From contig CAJQKF010000015.1 of NCBI GenBank assembly GCA_905478855.1, forward strand, positions 1 through 52,832: a stretch of 52,832 nucleotides of DNA. Direction: 5' to 3'. A program made the position numbers and the translations under genes. Below, piece after piece: positions 43,413 through 52,338 of this stretch (position 1 is its first letter; each line of letters begins with the position of its first letter). The notes under the pieces are model-generated. The model ran no database searches. It saw only the letters and a program-made list of their open reading frames with translations, and was not told the origin of the DNA. The DNA comes from an uncultured Gammaproteobacteria bacterium (GTDB taxonomy: Bacteria; Pseudomonadota; Gammaproteobacteria; Arenicellales; CAJQKF01).

Positions 43413-44270
43413 ATTCCAGATGAATTGCGCAACTTGACCCATGTGGCCCTTTTTCCTTCTGCATAAAAACACATCAAGCTCGGTAATTCGATCTATTTGT
43501 TCGATACTAACCAGTTGCTGATTATTAATATCGTGAATTATTAGGTGTTCCGGCAGTTTACCCCAGCCGAGGCCATTCAGAATTACTTCCCGTTTAGAAG
43601 GCGTATCGGCAACTCGCCACTTAAGTGATTGCTTATATATACCGAATTGCAAATCATCATCCGGTAACGTACTGCGTTGTACAATTTGAGGGTGCTGGAA
43701 TAAGGCTTTAAGGTTTCGTTCTCGTTTTGGTAACGATAGAAAAGAATGACTAGCCGATATAACTGGAATCATTCGGATATGATCAATTAATTTGTACTCA
43801 AGATCATTCCTGTTACGAATGTTTTCAAATATGGCGATGTCGACCATTTCCCGAAAAAGCATTCGTTCTCCGCTAAGTAACTCGCGTTCCAACACAATTT
43901 CTGTAGAAGGGAAGTGGAGCATGGCTTGTTTGATAACTGAATAAAGTTCGGTTAAGTTACACAGACCCGATGCACTAATAGACAAGCGTGCTTCCACTCC
44001 TTCCGAAATTTGCTGGCAGAAATTCTTAAGTTCTTCGTATTCGATTAAAAATCTTTTGGAGCGTTGCAAAAAGGATCGGCCTTTGGCTGTCGGTACTGGC
44101 CTATATGAATTTCGATCTAGCAAAGTAAAACCTAGTTGCTCCTCAAGTGAGTTAACAGAGTAACGAACCGCTGATTTAGCACGCCTGAGATTTTCGCTAG
44201 CCTGATTGAAGCTGCCTTTATCCACGACAGAATGAAAGCATTGAATTTGATCAATAGTAAATTTAAACAT
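43404..44270 (-). CDS. LysR-family transcriptional regulator
   Basis: A 288-residue regulator. The helix-turn-helix region is GSFNQASENLRRAKSAVRYS followed by SLEEQLGFTLLDRN; the effector domain carries ARLSISASGLCNLTELYSVI. LysR proteins normally activate or repress a divergent neighbour; here that is the membrane protein plus YceI pair, across a 154-base gap. The C-terminus overlaps the IS3 remnant by a few bases, so the natural 3' end may have been altered by that insertion. Length is near the lower end for the family. Confidence 0.88.
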   Translation of the reverse strand: MFKFTIDQIQCFHSVVDKGSFNQASENLRRAKSAVRYSVNSLEEQLGFTLLDRNSYRPVPTAKGRSFLQRSKRFLIEYEELKNFCQQISEGVEARLSISASGLCNLTELYSVIKQAMLHFPSTEIVLERELLSGERMLFREMVDIAIFENIRNRNDLEYKLIDHIRMIPVISASHSFLSLPKRERNLKALFQHPQIVQRSTLPDDDLQFGIYKQSLKWRVADTPSKREVILNGLGWGKLPEHLIIHDINNQQLVSIEQIDRITELDVFLCRRKKGHMGQVAQFIWNSF

Positions 44271-44371
44271 GTACTAAGTATTGCACATGTTATGTAAAAA
44301 ATGCTCCTATTATCTACCTATTTTTTGACCTAACCTGAGGCTTTTAGTCAGCGAGTAACCTTGCGAACCGT

Positions 44372-44424
44372 GAAGAGGGTTTAGCCTCTTCGCATTCTCG
44401 GGTTGTGAATAAACATCCGATGTT
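44372..44424 (+). promoter_or_regulatory. Leader hairpins ahead of the membrane protein gene
   Basis: GAAGAGG/CCTCTTC forms a perfect 7-bp stem at 44372-44391, and TGCGAA at 44362-44367 could pair instead with TTCGCA at 44389-44394. A second palindrome, AACATC-C-GATGTT, touches the ATG. No Shine-Dalgarno sequence is seen, so leader structure may influence translation. Confidence 0.35.
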
Positions 44425-45276
44425 ATGAATCTCTTAAATTTTCCTGAAATACAAAGTGGGCTTATTCCGTTCGTGAGCTCATTAATTTTAGCGCTAGTGT
44501 TGCATAGTCGATGGCCGCAATGGTCCGCTCTCAGTGCCTTGGCAGGATTCTATATTGGCGCGGCAAGTATGGGAGTGCTCGATTTAACTCCAACTCGCAG
44601 CGCTAATCGTATTTTCCTGCTAGGCCTGGGGTTTGTTGCGGTAGGCAGCATAGTAGACATTATCACTAATAGATCCAGTAATAGTCTAATTAGACAAATC
44701 TGTAATCCGATTGGGCTTGTGATTTTAGCCATTGTTATTTCAGTGGCCTGGCTTATCTATAGTCCGCTATCGAGACAAGGAGGAATGGTGATGGTTGGGT
44801 CGCTGTTGTCTGCAATAGCTTGGAGTGCTTTGATTGCAGCCGGACTTCTTACTTTAGATAGGCAACCCATTCGGGCCTATACAGCCATAACTTTTTTGGC
44901 TTTGGCCATTGGCATATGTACTGCTTTAGGTGCGTCTATATTGTTGGGACAGTTAGCGATTGGTTTGAGCGCCTCCTGCGGTGCTTTATTGCTATTGACC
45001 TGTTTTACTAACGTGCAACGTGTGCCTTTAAAATTTATTGCTGTGGCCGCGTTTCTATGCGCGGCTATTGGTGTTTCCGGTGTGATATTTGCCAAAGTCA
45101 CGTGGCTCACACTGCTTTTATTAGCGGGAGTGCCATTAATTGTCCGTTTACCATTGCCAGTTGCATGGTCACGTTTGGCTCAAGCGAGCGTGGTTTCACT
45201 TTTTGCCGCACTTGCAGGGAGTGCGGCTGTTTCCCTAGCGTTATGGCAGAGCGCTCAATCGACGTCTTATTACTAG
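44425..45276 (+). CDS. Integral membrane protein of unknown family, paired with YceI
   Basis: A 283-residue protein with eight or nine hydrophobic helices and few charged residues. I do not recognise the family, and there are no heme-ligating His pairs as in cytochrome b561, which is the usual partner of YceI. Possible small-residue helix packing is seen in LALAIGICTALGASILLGQL. It ends 27 bases before the yceI-type gene on the same strand, so the two are co-transcribed and may act together on lipid, quinone or isoprenoid handling. The start codon lacks a clear ribosome site. Confidence 0.75.
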   Translation: MNLLNFPEIQSGLIPFVSSLILALVLHSRWPQWSALSALAGFYIGAASMGVLDLTPTRSANRIFLLGLGFVAVGSIVDIITNRSSNSLIRQICNPIGLVILAIVISVAWLIYSPLSRQGGMVMVGSLLSAIAWSALIAAGLLTLDRQPIRAYTAITFLALAIGICTALGASILLGQLAIGLSASCGALLLLTCFTNVQRVPLKFIAVAAFLCAAIGVSGVIFAKVTWLTLLLLAGVPLIVRLPLPVAWSRLAQASVVSLFAALAGSAAVSLALWQSAQSTSYY

Positions 45277-45303
45277 TTTCATTTTAAAATACACGGAGAA
45301 CCC

Positions 45304-45855
45304 ATGAAAAAAATCAGTCTTTTTATTTTTTCAACCGCCTTGCTGAGTAGTGCATATGCAGCCGATACCTATACAGTTGATCCCGGACATACCTATGCGC
45401 ACTTCGCTGTGTCACATTTAGGCTTTTCGACTATGCGTGGCCGGATCGACAGCAAGGGCGGGTCATTCACGATTGACGGTAACAGTGGCTCTGTTAGTGT
45501 AAAACTAGATCCCGCTTCTGTTGATACGGGTCACGACAAACGTGATGATCATTTGCGATCACCGGACTTTCTGAATGTTGTTGAGTTCCCTGATATGAGT
45601 TACGCATCTACTTCAGTGACTTTGACCGCGGATGGTGGCAGTGTTGAAGGCAATCTCACTATGATGGGCAAAACACTTCCTGTTTCCTTGGACATCACAG
45701 CCATGAAATGTGGTGAGCATCCATTTAGCAAAAAGCCGACATGCGGTTTTGATGCGACAACTACAATCAAGCGCTCATCTTTCGGTAGCCAGTACGGTTT
45801 ACCTGCGATCGGTGACGACATGCAACTTTGGATCGAAGTCGAAGGCTCACGATAA
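45304..45855 (+). CDS. YceI-family periplasmic isoprenoid-binding protein
   Basis: A 183-residue exported protein. The signal peptide ends SAYAADTY (about residue 19). The mature part has the YceI opening YTVDPGHTYAHFAVSHLGFS, then the RGRIDSKGG strand, HDKRDDHLRSPDFLNV and FDATTTIKRSSFG. YceI proteins are lipocalin-like barrels that bind long isoprenoids such as ubiquinone. The RBS is GGAG, 6 bases before ATG. The gene ends at a strong hairpin. It is paired with the unknown membrane protein upstream. Confidence 0.93.
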   Translation: MKKISLFIFSTALLSSAYAADTYTVDPGHTYAHFAVSHLGFSTMRGRIDSKGGSFTIDGNSGSVSVKLDPASVDTGHDKRDDHLRSPDFLNVVEFPDMSYASTSVTLTADGGSVEGNLTMMGKTLPVSLDITAMKCGEHPFSKKPTCGFDATTTIKRSSFGSQYGLPAIGDDMQLWIEVEGSR

Positions 45856-45862
45856 GCAATCG

Positions 45863-45904
45863 ATAATTAGGGCGAATGTTAAATCTAATTTCGCCCTAAT
45901 TATG
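45863..45904 (+). terminator. Strong hairpin after the yceI-type gene
   Basis: ATAATTAGGGCGAA at 45863-45876 and its complement at 45890-45903 give a perfect 14-bp stem around a 13-base loop, 8 bases after the stop codon. There is only a weak T run, but position and stability support a transcription end. Confidence 0.75.
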
Positions 45905-46065
45905 CAGTAACCAAGCCAGAATCGAGCTGTTAAATAGGGTGGGCTTTGCGCACGGCGTTGACGAATGTACACCCAGTCTTAATTAATTATTTACTCTACA
46001 TCATTAAGATTGGAGAAGTCCGGTAATTGTGTGATCTGTGGTTAGTTTGTGTCAACCATTTAAAA

Positions 46066-46142
46066 TGGCGCCCTCGACAGGATTCGAACCTGTGACCTTT
46101 CACTTAGGAGGCAAACGCTCTATCCAGCTGAGCTACGAGGGC
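46066..46142 (-). tRNA. tRNA-Arg (anticodon CCT), CCA encoded
   Basis: On the minus strand the sequence folds as a complete cloverleaf: acceptor GCCCTCG/CGAGGGC, D arm GCTC-AGCTGGATA-GAGC, anticodon loop CTCCTAA (anticodon CCT), T arm ACAGG-TTCGAAT-CCTGT, discriminator G and a template-encoded CCA. It reads the rare AGG codon. It is intact, with no repeated 3' end or integrase nearby to indicate an attachment site. Confidence 0.96.
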
Positions 46143-46466
46143 AGTGTATTTCTCAAATATAAATGACTACTTTATTTTCTTCAGCTAAATTCGTTTTTCA
46201 CGTGACAATATATTGTAACCGATGTCGTTTTATTGTGGATGTCGAATATATCGATTTTATAATGGGAGGGCATTTAATACGATATGACTACATTTAGTAA
46301 ACATTCATTACCGTTAGCATGCTCTATTGGTTGTGCCATTTATCGTAAGGCGAGTTCGATATTTTTTCTATGCCACAAATTTCGGTTGCTAAAAAGGTAT
46401 CCGTTTAACGAAATTTGATTACTTGATATGGCGAAATCCATTCGTGTTCGAATACGGATAGAACCT
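46143..46466. other. Non-coding stretch after tRNA-Arg
   Basis: About 324 bases with only a 44-codon frame (from ATG at 46284) lacking a well-placed ribosome site. No repeat or RNA is visible; the tRNA promoter should lie at its left edge. Confidence 0.45.
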
Positions 46467-46778
46467 TTAGCACGAGGTCCGGACATAAGTTATATAGAAG
46501 CCTTCCAAATCGCCGTTTTCATGGTGGAGGGCCATCTCTTTAAAGTCCCATCCTTCTAATCTATGCTTGGCATGCAGTTCTGTAAGTTTCGTTGCGTGTC
46601 CGCGTCGCGAACTTAGCCCACTTATATTATGGTACACAGTTAGTGCCTCTGAGGGCATGCCATTTTTGCAAGCAAGCATATCAGGCTCTTTCTTTTCTGG
46701 GGGCTGGGCGAAACTTGTGCTAATTAAAAGCATAGCTAGAGCTGTGACGTATGTGAGGTTCTGTACTAATAGTTTCAT
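46467..46778 (-). CDS. Small exported protein, unknown family
   Basis: A 103-residue protein with a convincing Sec signal peptide (residues 1-24, ALAMLLISTSFAQ). The mature 79 residues have two cysteines (MLACKNG and the final TSC), which could form a disulfide, and the segment LHAKHRLEGWDFKEMALHHE. No family is recognised. An AGGT sequence lies nine bases before the ATG. It is a lone gene between tRNA-Arg and a region of duplicated debris. Confidence 0.65.
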   Translation of the reverse strand: MKLLVQNLTYVTALAMLLISTSFAQPPEKKEPDMLACKNGMPSEALTVYHNISGLSSRRGHATKLTELHAKHRLEGWDFKEMALHHENGDLEGFYITYVRTSC

Positions 46779-46828
46779 AAATTATTACCTAGTTGAAATA
46801 GTTTTAGTAGCCTGCGAATGATTACACC

Positions 46829-46894
46829 ATGCACACAAGTCGCCGTGGTGTCTGTAATGGAAGTATCGCTTCGTCTTCCTTGAAAAGGAATGTG
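46829..46894 (-). pseudogene. Duplicate of the 3' end of an M24-type gene
   Basis: These 66 bases match 49848-49913, the 3' end of the M24 gene, at 63 positions, in the same orientation. Read on the minus strand they give FKEDEAILPLQTPRRLVC then MV and a stop, against FKEDEAILPLQTPRRLVCIE in the intact gene. Two of the three differences are silent. Upstream the similarity stops abruptly, so this is either the stump of a paralogous gene or a partial duplication. Confidence 0.75.
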
Positions 46895-47003
46895 ACGAAT
46901 ATCCACGTTGGTATATAAAAATATCTAAGTTATTGAATAATGTGAATGATATCGTCTATCGGTAATCAAAAGAATTCTGAGTTTTCTTTTCGGGGTAACA
47001 ACT

Positions 47004-47032
47004 GGGGTAACAATGAAAAAAAATGTTACCCC
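47004..47032. terminator. Hairpin near the end of the small acidic ORF
   Basis: GGGGTAACA at 47004-47012 pairs perfectly with TGTTACCCC at 47024-47032 around an A-rich loop; another GGGGTAAC lies at 46992. It is about 70 bases after the stop of the acidic ORF and may end the kinase transcript. There is no T tract on that strand. Confidence 0.45.
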
Positions 47033-47103
47033 GATTAACTCAAACCCGAATTATCACCAACCTCGTTAGCATGGTAAGCACCACTACGGTCAGCAGTCTA
47101 GCG

Positions 47104-47295
47104 TTATCGGTCGTCATCGTCATCCAACTCGGTAATGTCACCAGCACCCGGTTGGTTCGACGCCCACTCATCGTATGGATTAACTCCAGAACCCCCGGCA
47201 CTGTCGCTCTCATGAGCAAATGTACCAGCAGTCGCGCGGATCTGGCGTTCGAGATGCAGTAGTGCGTTGGATGCCTGGCGAAAAGTCAGCCGCAT
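47104..47295 (-). CDS. Small acidic protein following a sensor kinase, hypothetical
   Basis: A 63-residue frame starts 6 bases after the kinase stop on the same strand. It begins MRLTFRQASNALLHLERQIR, amphipathic and basic, continues with a Ser/Gly-rich linker and ends DITELDDDDDR. This basic-to-acidic arrangement is not random-looking, but the ribosome site is weak and no family is recognised. It may be a small partner of the kinase, or the stump of a longer protein. Confidence 0.4.
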   Translation of the reverse strand: MRLTFRQASNALLHLERQIRATAGTFAHESDSAGGSGVNPYDEWASNQPGAGDITELDDDDDR

Positions 47296-47301
47296 ATATA
47301 T

Positions 47302-48975
47302 CTAGTGTTCTTGGATAACCGGCAGACTGATTGTGAATCTGGCCCCATCATTGACATTCGTGGCCACAATGGTTCCCCCCATGTCTCGGATAATACCATA
47401 ACTGACAGACAGCCCTAAACCCGTACCTTTACCGATGTCTTTTGTTGTGAAGAACGGCTCGAAGATTTTTTTTAGAGCTTCTTTGGGAATCCCACCCCCG
47501 GTATCCTCAACAAAAATGTGAATCTGTTTATTGTCCACTTGAATCTCTATTATAATCTTCGACGCGAGATTTTCTTGAGCTATTGCATCCCTAGCATTAG
47601 TGAGAAGATTTAAGATAACTTGTTCCAGTTGAATGACATGACCTAAGATCGATGGACAGTCTTCGGGAAACTCAGTCGTAATTTCAATTCCATTCAATTG
47701 GAATTGCGTCCTAACCATATCAAGCGCGTTCATTATTGCATGTCGAGGATCAATTGCCGTTGGCTCCTCCTTTGCCTCGCGTCCAAACATCCGCATGTGT
47801 TCAATAATTGTAGCTGCTCGCGCTGTCTGAGCCTCTATACGATTTAGTTTATTGTTTAGATAATCTGAATCGGCGCTACCTGTAGATATCTTCCGTCGGC
47901 TATTCTCTGCCGCCAGACGAATGACATTCAGTGGTTGGTTCAATTCATGTGCAACTGATGTCGCCATTTCTCCTAACGTTGCTAGTTTAGATGCTTGTAT
48001 TATTTGGGCTGAGGCTTCTTGCCGTTCTTTTTCCTGGTCGGTCCGTAATTTGTTTAGTTCTGTAATATCCTGACCTACGCCAACTACCCCGACGATTTGA
48101 CCTGAGCTATCGCGCCGCGTTGTTGAATTGAGTAAAATATCAACACGGTTTCCGGCTTTTGAGAACAGTGGAAACTCATAGTTAGCAGTTTCTACGCCTT
48201 TAAGTGCTTTGCCTAGAACCTCTCCTACAGATAGCCTATAATCGTCTGTAATGAAAGTGGCTACAAGGTCGCGCCCCATAACTTCTTTCTTTGCAAAGCC
48301 AGTGATTTTTTCTGCGCGTTGATTCCATTCATTGACCATTCCTTGCGAATCTATGCCGAAAATCGGCGCGTTAGCGGTATCAACTAATTGTATTATATCG
48401 GACGTAATACTTCGATTAGTGGTGAGCAACGAATCGAGTTGTTGATATTTTAGGTGTATTTCCACTACTAAACGTAGCACCAAGTATGAAGCAGACATTC
48501 CGCAAAATAACGTGAATATTGCGGCTCGTAAAGGGTTGTAAAACTCTAATATATAAGGCTGTATGCCAATGCTGGGCGGTAGAAGAATGCTGATTGAGAT
48601 GACTATTGCCAAGATGACAAGCCCTTTATAGCCAAAGGTAAGGGCGGTTATAACCATTGCTGTAACGAAGGCAATCTCGCCTAGTGCAGAAAAACCAAAC
48701 TGTAAAACGCTAGCCATCCCTGCAAGGGTGAAAGCAATTATGACAAAAACTAGCCTCAACGATGCCAGTTTAGGTACAAACACGACAAGTAGCATTGTGA
48801 TGTAAATAACGCAATGCAGCGTGTAAATGGGTAACCAGCCGGTTTCAAGTGATCTATAAACACTTCCCGGCACCAATACTGTCAATAACCCAACTAATGA
48901 CAGCATGTATTTATCAAGAATGGAGTTCAGTGTACTTCTAAAGAGCTTGACGCTAAGTGACATAACAATTCTCAT
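47302..48975 (-). CDS. Membrane-bound PAS sensor histidine kinase
   Basis: A 557-residue kinase. Six hydrophobic helices (about 25-170) form an integral sensor domain. A PAS domain follows (about 195-305; [20 protein letters not shown], then [10 protein letters not shown]). The HisKA domain has His343 in [20 protein letters not shown], and the ATPase domain has [22 protein letters not shown] and [12 protein letters not shown]. The ELNQPL sequence is typical of the NtrB/DctB/FixL-like HPK4 group. No response regulator gene is adjacent. A second ATG four codons in (48963) has a slightly better ribosome site and may be the true start. Confidence 0.92.
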   Translation of the reverse strand: MRIVMSLSVKLFRSTLNSILDKYMLSLVGLLTVLVPGSVYRSLETGWLPIYTLHCVIYITMLLVVFVPKLASLRLVFVIIAFTLAGMASVLQFGFSALGEIAFVTAMVITALTFGYKGLVILAIVISISILLPPSIGIQPYILEFYNPLRAAIFTLFCGMSASYLVLRLVVEIHLKYQQLDSLLTTNRSITSDIIQLVDTANAPIFGIDSQGMVNEWNQRAEKITGFAKKEVMGRDLVATFITDDYRLSVGEVLGKALKGVETANYEFPLFSKAGNRVDILLNSTTRRDSSGQIVGVVGVGQDITELNKLRTDQEKERQEASAQIIQASKLATLGEMATSVAHELNQPLNVIRLAAENSRRKISTGSADSDYLNNKLNRIEAQTARAATIIEHMRMFGREAKEEPTAIDPRHAIMNALDMVRTQFQLNGIEITTEFPEDCPSILGHVIQLEQVILNLLTNARDAIAQENLASKIIIEIQVDNKQIHIFVEDTGGGIPKEALKKIFEPFFTTKDIGKGTGLGLSVSYGIIRDMGGTIVATNVNDGARFTISLPVIQEH

Positions 48976-49105
48976 TAAATAATGAATGCTGCAACCGACA
49001 AACGGAATGTTAACCCAGCAGTCCCTTGAATCTGCTGGAAAAGCCGACTAATCTTCATAGCTTACCATCAATGCGAATAACGGCGCTTGAATCATCGCGT
49101 ATCAA

Positions 49106-49459
49106 CTAGCCAGAAAACCAGTCGCCACGATTGAAATTGAAAAAGAACTCGCCGTCAACAATGTTTCCATTAGGTTTGCCGACCAATTCCTAAGAGGTTG
49201 CAACCTCAACGTGAACAAAGCCACGATTACCCACTAAATCTCTTATCTTGAAATGAACACAGTTACCAGTAAAGTCTGTGGCAGCGTGAGCCGTATCAAT
49301 CACGGATTCAATTAGAGAGGCATTACCAATAACCACCGCACCTTAAAATCGTAGATCGTCAAAAGTGGTTGTCTGTACATGGGCAGGGAGTACCACTGAT
49401 TCTACCAGCGGCTTAGACCACACAGCAGGGACGGCTGTCGCAGCACCTGTGGAGGTGAG
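49106..49459 (-). pseudogene. Decayed gene in one frame with internal stops
   Basis: A single minus-strand frame gives about 115 codons of protein-like sequence broken only by TAA and TAG. Segments include TGAATAVPAVWSKPLVESVV, GAVVIGNASLIESVIDTAHA, ATDFTGNCVHFKIRDLVGNR and EFFFNFNRGDWFSG. A steady frame over 345 bases with two stops suggests a recently dead gene. The beta-strand-rich, Asn/Gly-rich character recalls secreted or tail-type proteins, but I cannot name a family. Confidence 0.5.
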
Positions 49460-49814
49460 GGTTTAAGAAGTTTTCGACCACTGCCTTTCATTGTTTATCC
49501 CCTATTTATTTTCACTATATTGCGGAGATTATCTTTTTTCGAAAATAAATAAATAGCTTGCGCCGCTATATTCAGGCTGGGATTTTTTGAGGAAAATTGT
49601 ACAAGTCTTACATATATAAATGACCGAGCCGCAAAAAGGGGTGCCACCCCTTCATGCGCGCACACAAACTGCTGAGATTGTACTGGCATGTGTACGATGC
49701 GATCAACGTGCCGATGCGGTTGCGTGGTCCCGGTTGCGTAACAATAGGGTAACACAGAACGTGTTCTAACCTGTTATCCGGTGATACGGTATGTTATGCC
49801 TTATGTTCAAGAAA
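49460..49814. other. Non-coding stretch with a GC palindrome
   Basis: Contains an 86-codon minus-strand frame without family resemblance and a perfect palindrome AAGGGGTG-C-CACCCCTT at 49636-49652. Nothing else is supported. It lies between a decayed gene and the terminator of the M24 gene and looks like rearranged debris. Confidence 0.4.
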
Positions 49815-49834
49815 AACCAATAAAAACATTGGTT
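49815..49834 (-). terminator. Rho-independent terminator of the M24 gene
   Basis: On the minus strand AACCAAT-GTTTTT-ATTGGTT is followed by TTTC, a 7-bp perfect stem and T run just downstream of the M24 stop codon. Confidence 0.75.
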
Positions 49835-49840
49835 AAATAG

Positions 49841-51079
49841 CTATTCGATGCACACAAGTCGCCGTGGTGTCTGTAATGGCAGTATCGCTTCATCTTCCTT
49901 GAAAAGGAGTGTGTCAATATAATAGGTTATTCCTGATAGTTCAGGTGAAAAAAACTGACTTTCAAAATTGACAACGGTACCGGCTTCAAATGTTCTATCG
50001 GAGTTGGTATCGGTCATTTCATAAACAAAGTTACCAACCCAGTCGGGCGGAAAACCGATACCGAGTTCATAGCCACCAACCCAGCCTGCATCAGGCCAGA
50101 TGCCAATGTCTTCATAGTAACTTTTGGTGGTAGTTACTAATTCTGAAACAGTTAATCCGGGTTTAAGAATGGATTCTATTACTTTAAATACATTAGATGA
50201 CTTCTCATGATAGGACAACACTTCGTCAGCGGGTTGGCCAATGTAGAAGGATCGTGCACCGTTGGCATGATAACGGTTGTATACACCGCACACATCCACA
50301 TTAACTTGTTCGTTGTTCTGTATAACCCGACGAGATGAAAGGGAATGTCCGGTATTAGCTTTAGGTCCTGATAACACTGGAAGCGTTATTGACGGATTTT
50401 CGCCACCTGCCTTCGACATGGCATTTATGATTTCTCCATAAACTTCGAGTTCGGTCACCCCAGGTTGTAATGTGTTTTTTGCAGCAGTAAGTCCGATATC
50501 TGCAATCTTGGCGGCTTTTTCGATATATGCAATTTCCGCATCGGATTTTATCCAGCGTATATCACGAATCAGATCACTGCTATCAACAACCTCCATTCCC
50601 CGAGTTTGAAAGGCGCTTTCGAAACGTTTGCTAATAACTGGGTTTGGACGATAACTATGCATTTCCATCCCGGTTTTGCCGCATAGCCAATTACTGGAAT
50701 CCAGTTCGTCCATAATAAACTGTATGCCATCACGTCGACTGTTCATTGGGAAGATACGGATGTCTTGGGCACAGGTGACAAAGCGGCACATGACGGCCTC
50801 ACTGGGAGTATCGAATAGAATAAACTCATCCACATCAACGTGTATTGCAATTCCACTTGTCGCTGGCCATTGTTTAGGGCTTTGTGCCTGGTACCATTCG
50901 CACGTATAGCCACTTACATAAAACATACTTTCTGGCGACATAAGCCACAACAATTGAATATCTTGTTGAGCCATATTTTTTCGAATGGCATTAAGACGGC
51001 TCTTGTACTCTGCATCGTTAAACGCTAACTCCTTATCGGGATAGCAGTTTGCGAAGACTAAATCTCGATTATTTGTCAT
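49841..51079 (-). CDS. Creatinase-like M24 family protein (possible ectoine-hydrolase-type hydrolase)
   Basis: A protein of about 412 residues with the pita-bread M24 fold: N-terminal domain with LLWLMSPESMFYVSGYTCEWY, and C-terminal GVTELEVYGEIINAM, GPKANTGHSLSSRR, QVNVDVCGVYNRYH and GYELGIGFPPDW. The five metal ligands of aminopeptidases are mostly lost: the second Asp is Asn (YHANGARS), the GHG histidine is absent, and the last Glu is Ile (YYIDTLL). The histidine in TGHSLS remains. This is the pattern of metal-independent relatives such as creatinase and the DoeA/EutD ectoine hydrolases. I used ATG at 51079; a GTG three codons earlier is possible. It is divergent from an HDAC-family gene. 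Confidence 0.85.
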   Translation of the reverse strand: MTNNRDLVFANCYPDKELAFNDAEYKSRLNAIRKNMAQQDIQLLWLMSPESMFYVSGYTCEWYQAQSPKQWPATSGIAIHVDVDEFILFDTPSEAVMCRFVTCAQDIRIFPMNSRRDGIQFIMDELDSSNWLCGKTGMEMHSYRPNPVISKRFESAFQTRGMEVVDSSDLIRDIRWIKSDAEIAYIEKAAKIADIGLTAAKNTLQPGVTELEVYGEIINAMSKAGGENPSITLPVLSGPKANTGHSLSSRRVIQNNEQVNVDVCGVYNRYHANGARSFYIGQPADEVLSYHEKSSNVFKVIESILKPGLTVSELVTTTKSYYEDIGIWPDAGWVGGYELGIGFPPDWVGNFVYEMTDTNSDRTFEAGTVVNFESQFFSPELSGITYYIDTLLFKEDEAILPLQTPRRLVCIE

Positions 51080-51163
51080 TTTTTGCACTATTTTTCTATT
51101 GGATAATCTATCTTAGACCTGTAGATTAATTGGGGTCAAATTTCATTGTTCGGAGAATTGTTT

Positions 51164-52255
51164 ATGAATGAGCATTTACCGGTGTTTTATTCCCCTGAAG
51201 TATTAAGTCATCAGACGGGAAATGGCTTTTTTGAGGCCCTAGCGTCGCCTTATTTACCGGTTACTGAAGCCCATCCGGAAAATGATTTAAGGCTACGAAA
51301 TATGATAGGCATTCTTAAACACGGGCCACTTTCTACCTTTTTGAATTGGCATGATGCCCCAGTGGCTAATAAGGCTCAGTTAGAGCGATTTCATACCTCG
51401 GACTATATACGGGAATTGGAACAACTGGACGTAACAACTTCCCATAGATATAGTTCTACAACAATTCTCGGTCCTGGTGGTTTCGATGTTGTTAAAGTCT
51501 CAGCAGGGCTTTCAATTGCCGCGGCGCAGCATGTATGGCAAGGACAAAGCCGAATAGCTTGTGCGATGTGCCGCCCACCCGGGCATCATGCTCAACCGTC
51601 GATGGCTGACGGATATTGTTTTGTAAATAATATTGGTGTGGCAGTCAGAGAATTGATGGCAAGTGGTCTAGAACGAGCTGTGGTTATTGATTGGGATGTG
51701 CATCATGGTAACGGCACTCAAGAAGGGTTTTACGACAATTCAGATATTTTAACAATTTCTATGCATATGGATCATGGTGCCTGGGGTGTCTCCCATGTGC
51801 AAAAGGGCTCAGCAGAGGAGCTAGGTTCGGGAAGAGGCATTGGCGCGAATTTAAATATACCTTTGCCCTACGGTAGTGGTGACATAGCCTATACGCGAGT
51901 ATTTCGGGAAATTGTTATGCCTGCTGTCGTTGACCATAGGCCGGAGGTGATTTTTATTGCAAACGGTCAAGATGCAAATCAGTTTGATCCCAACGGGCGT
52001 CAAATTGTTACCATGGAGGGTTTTTTCGAACTTGCTCGTCTCGCGCGCGAACTCGCCGAGACGGTATGCGATGGTCGTCTTGTTATTGTCCAAGAGGGCG
52101 GATATGCCATTAGTTATGCTGCATATTGTTTGCACGCCGGTTTATGTGGGTTTTTAGAGCAAGAACAGACTTTGCCAGATCCGCTGGCATTCTTACCCGA
52201 ACATACTGAAAATCTAGATCAATTTATCGCGATGGTGCAACGGGTTCATGGTTGA
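51164..52255 (+). CDS. Histone-deacetylase-family amidohydrolase (class II type)
   Basis: A 363-residue zinc deacetylase, starting at an ATG with GGAG seven bases upstream (a TTG six codons earlier is less likely). The active site is clear: CRPPGHHAQPSMADGYCFVN holds the catalytic histidine pair, the zinc ligands are Asp and His in IDWDVHHGNGTQ and Asp in NGQDANQFDP, and the transition-state Tyr is in QEGGYAISY. Bacterial members deacetylate polyamines or other acylated small amines. It is separated by 84 bases from the divergent M24 gene, so both could act on acylated amine solutes such as those DoeB handles. Confidence 0.92.
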   Translation: MNEHLPVFYSPEVLSHQTGNGFFEALASPYLPVTEAHPENDLRLRNMIGILKHGPLSTFLNWHDAPVANKAQLERFHTSDYIRELEQLDVTTSHRYSSTTILGPGGFDVVKVSAGLSIAAAQHVWQGQSRIACAMCRPPGHHAQPSMADGYCFVNNIGVAVRELMASGLERAVVIDWDVHHGNGTQEGFYDNSDILTISMHMDHGAWGVSHVQKGSAEELGSGRGIGANLNIPLPYGSGDIAYTRVFREIVMPAVVDHRPEVIFIANGQDANQFDPNGRQIVTMEGFFELARLARELAETVCDGRLVIVQEGGYAISYAAYCLHAGLCGFLEQEQTLPDPLAFLPEHTENLDQFIAMVQRVHG

Positions 52256-52338
52256 CGTAATAATTACGTGGGCTGGGCATTGGCAAGGGCGATCTTATGC
52301 ACAGCTTGACTAACAAACATAACAAAAAGGTTTATATA

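Noticed and set aside
46066..46142. tRNA-Arg as a possible integration site for an island
   Set aside because: No duplicated tRNA 3' end and no integrase next to it; the only recombinase relic is 45 kb away.
47023..47262. 79-codon plus-strand frame in the region after the kinase
   Set aside because: Antisense to the small acidic ORF; Thr/Ser/Val-rich composition typical of a shadow frame.
49495..49755. 86-codon minus-strand frame
   Set aside because: Contains the GC palindrome and lies in rearranged debris; no family match, weak start.
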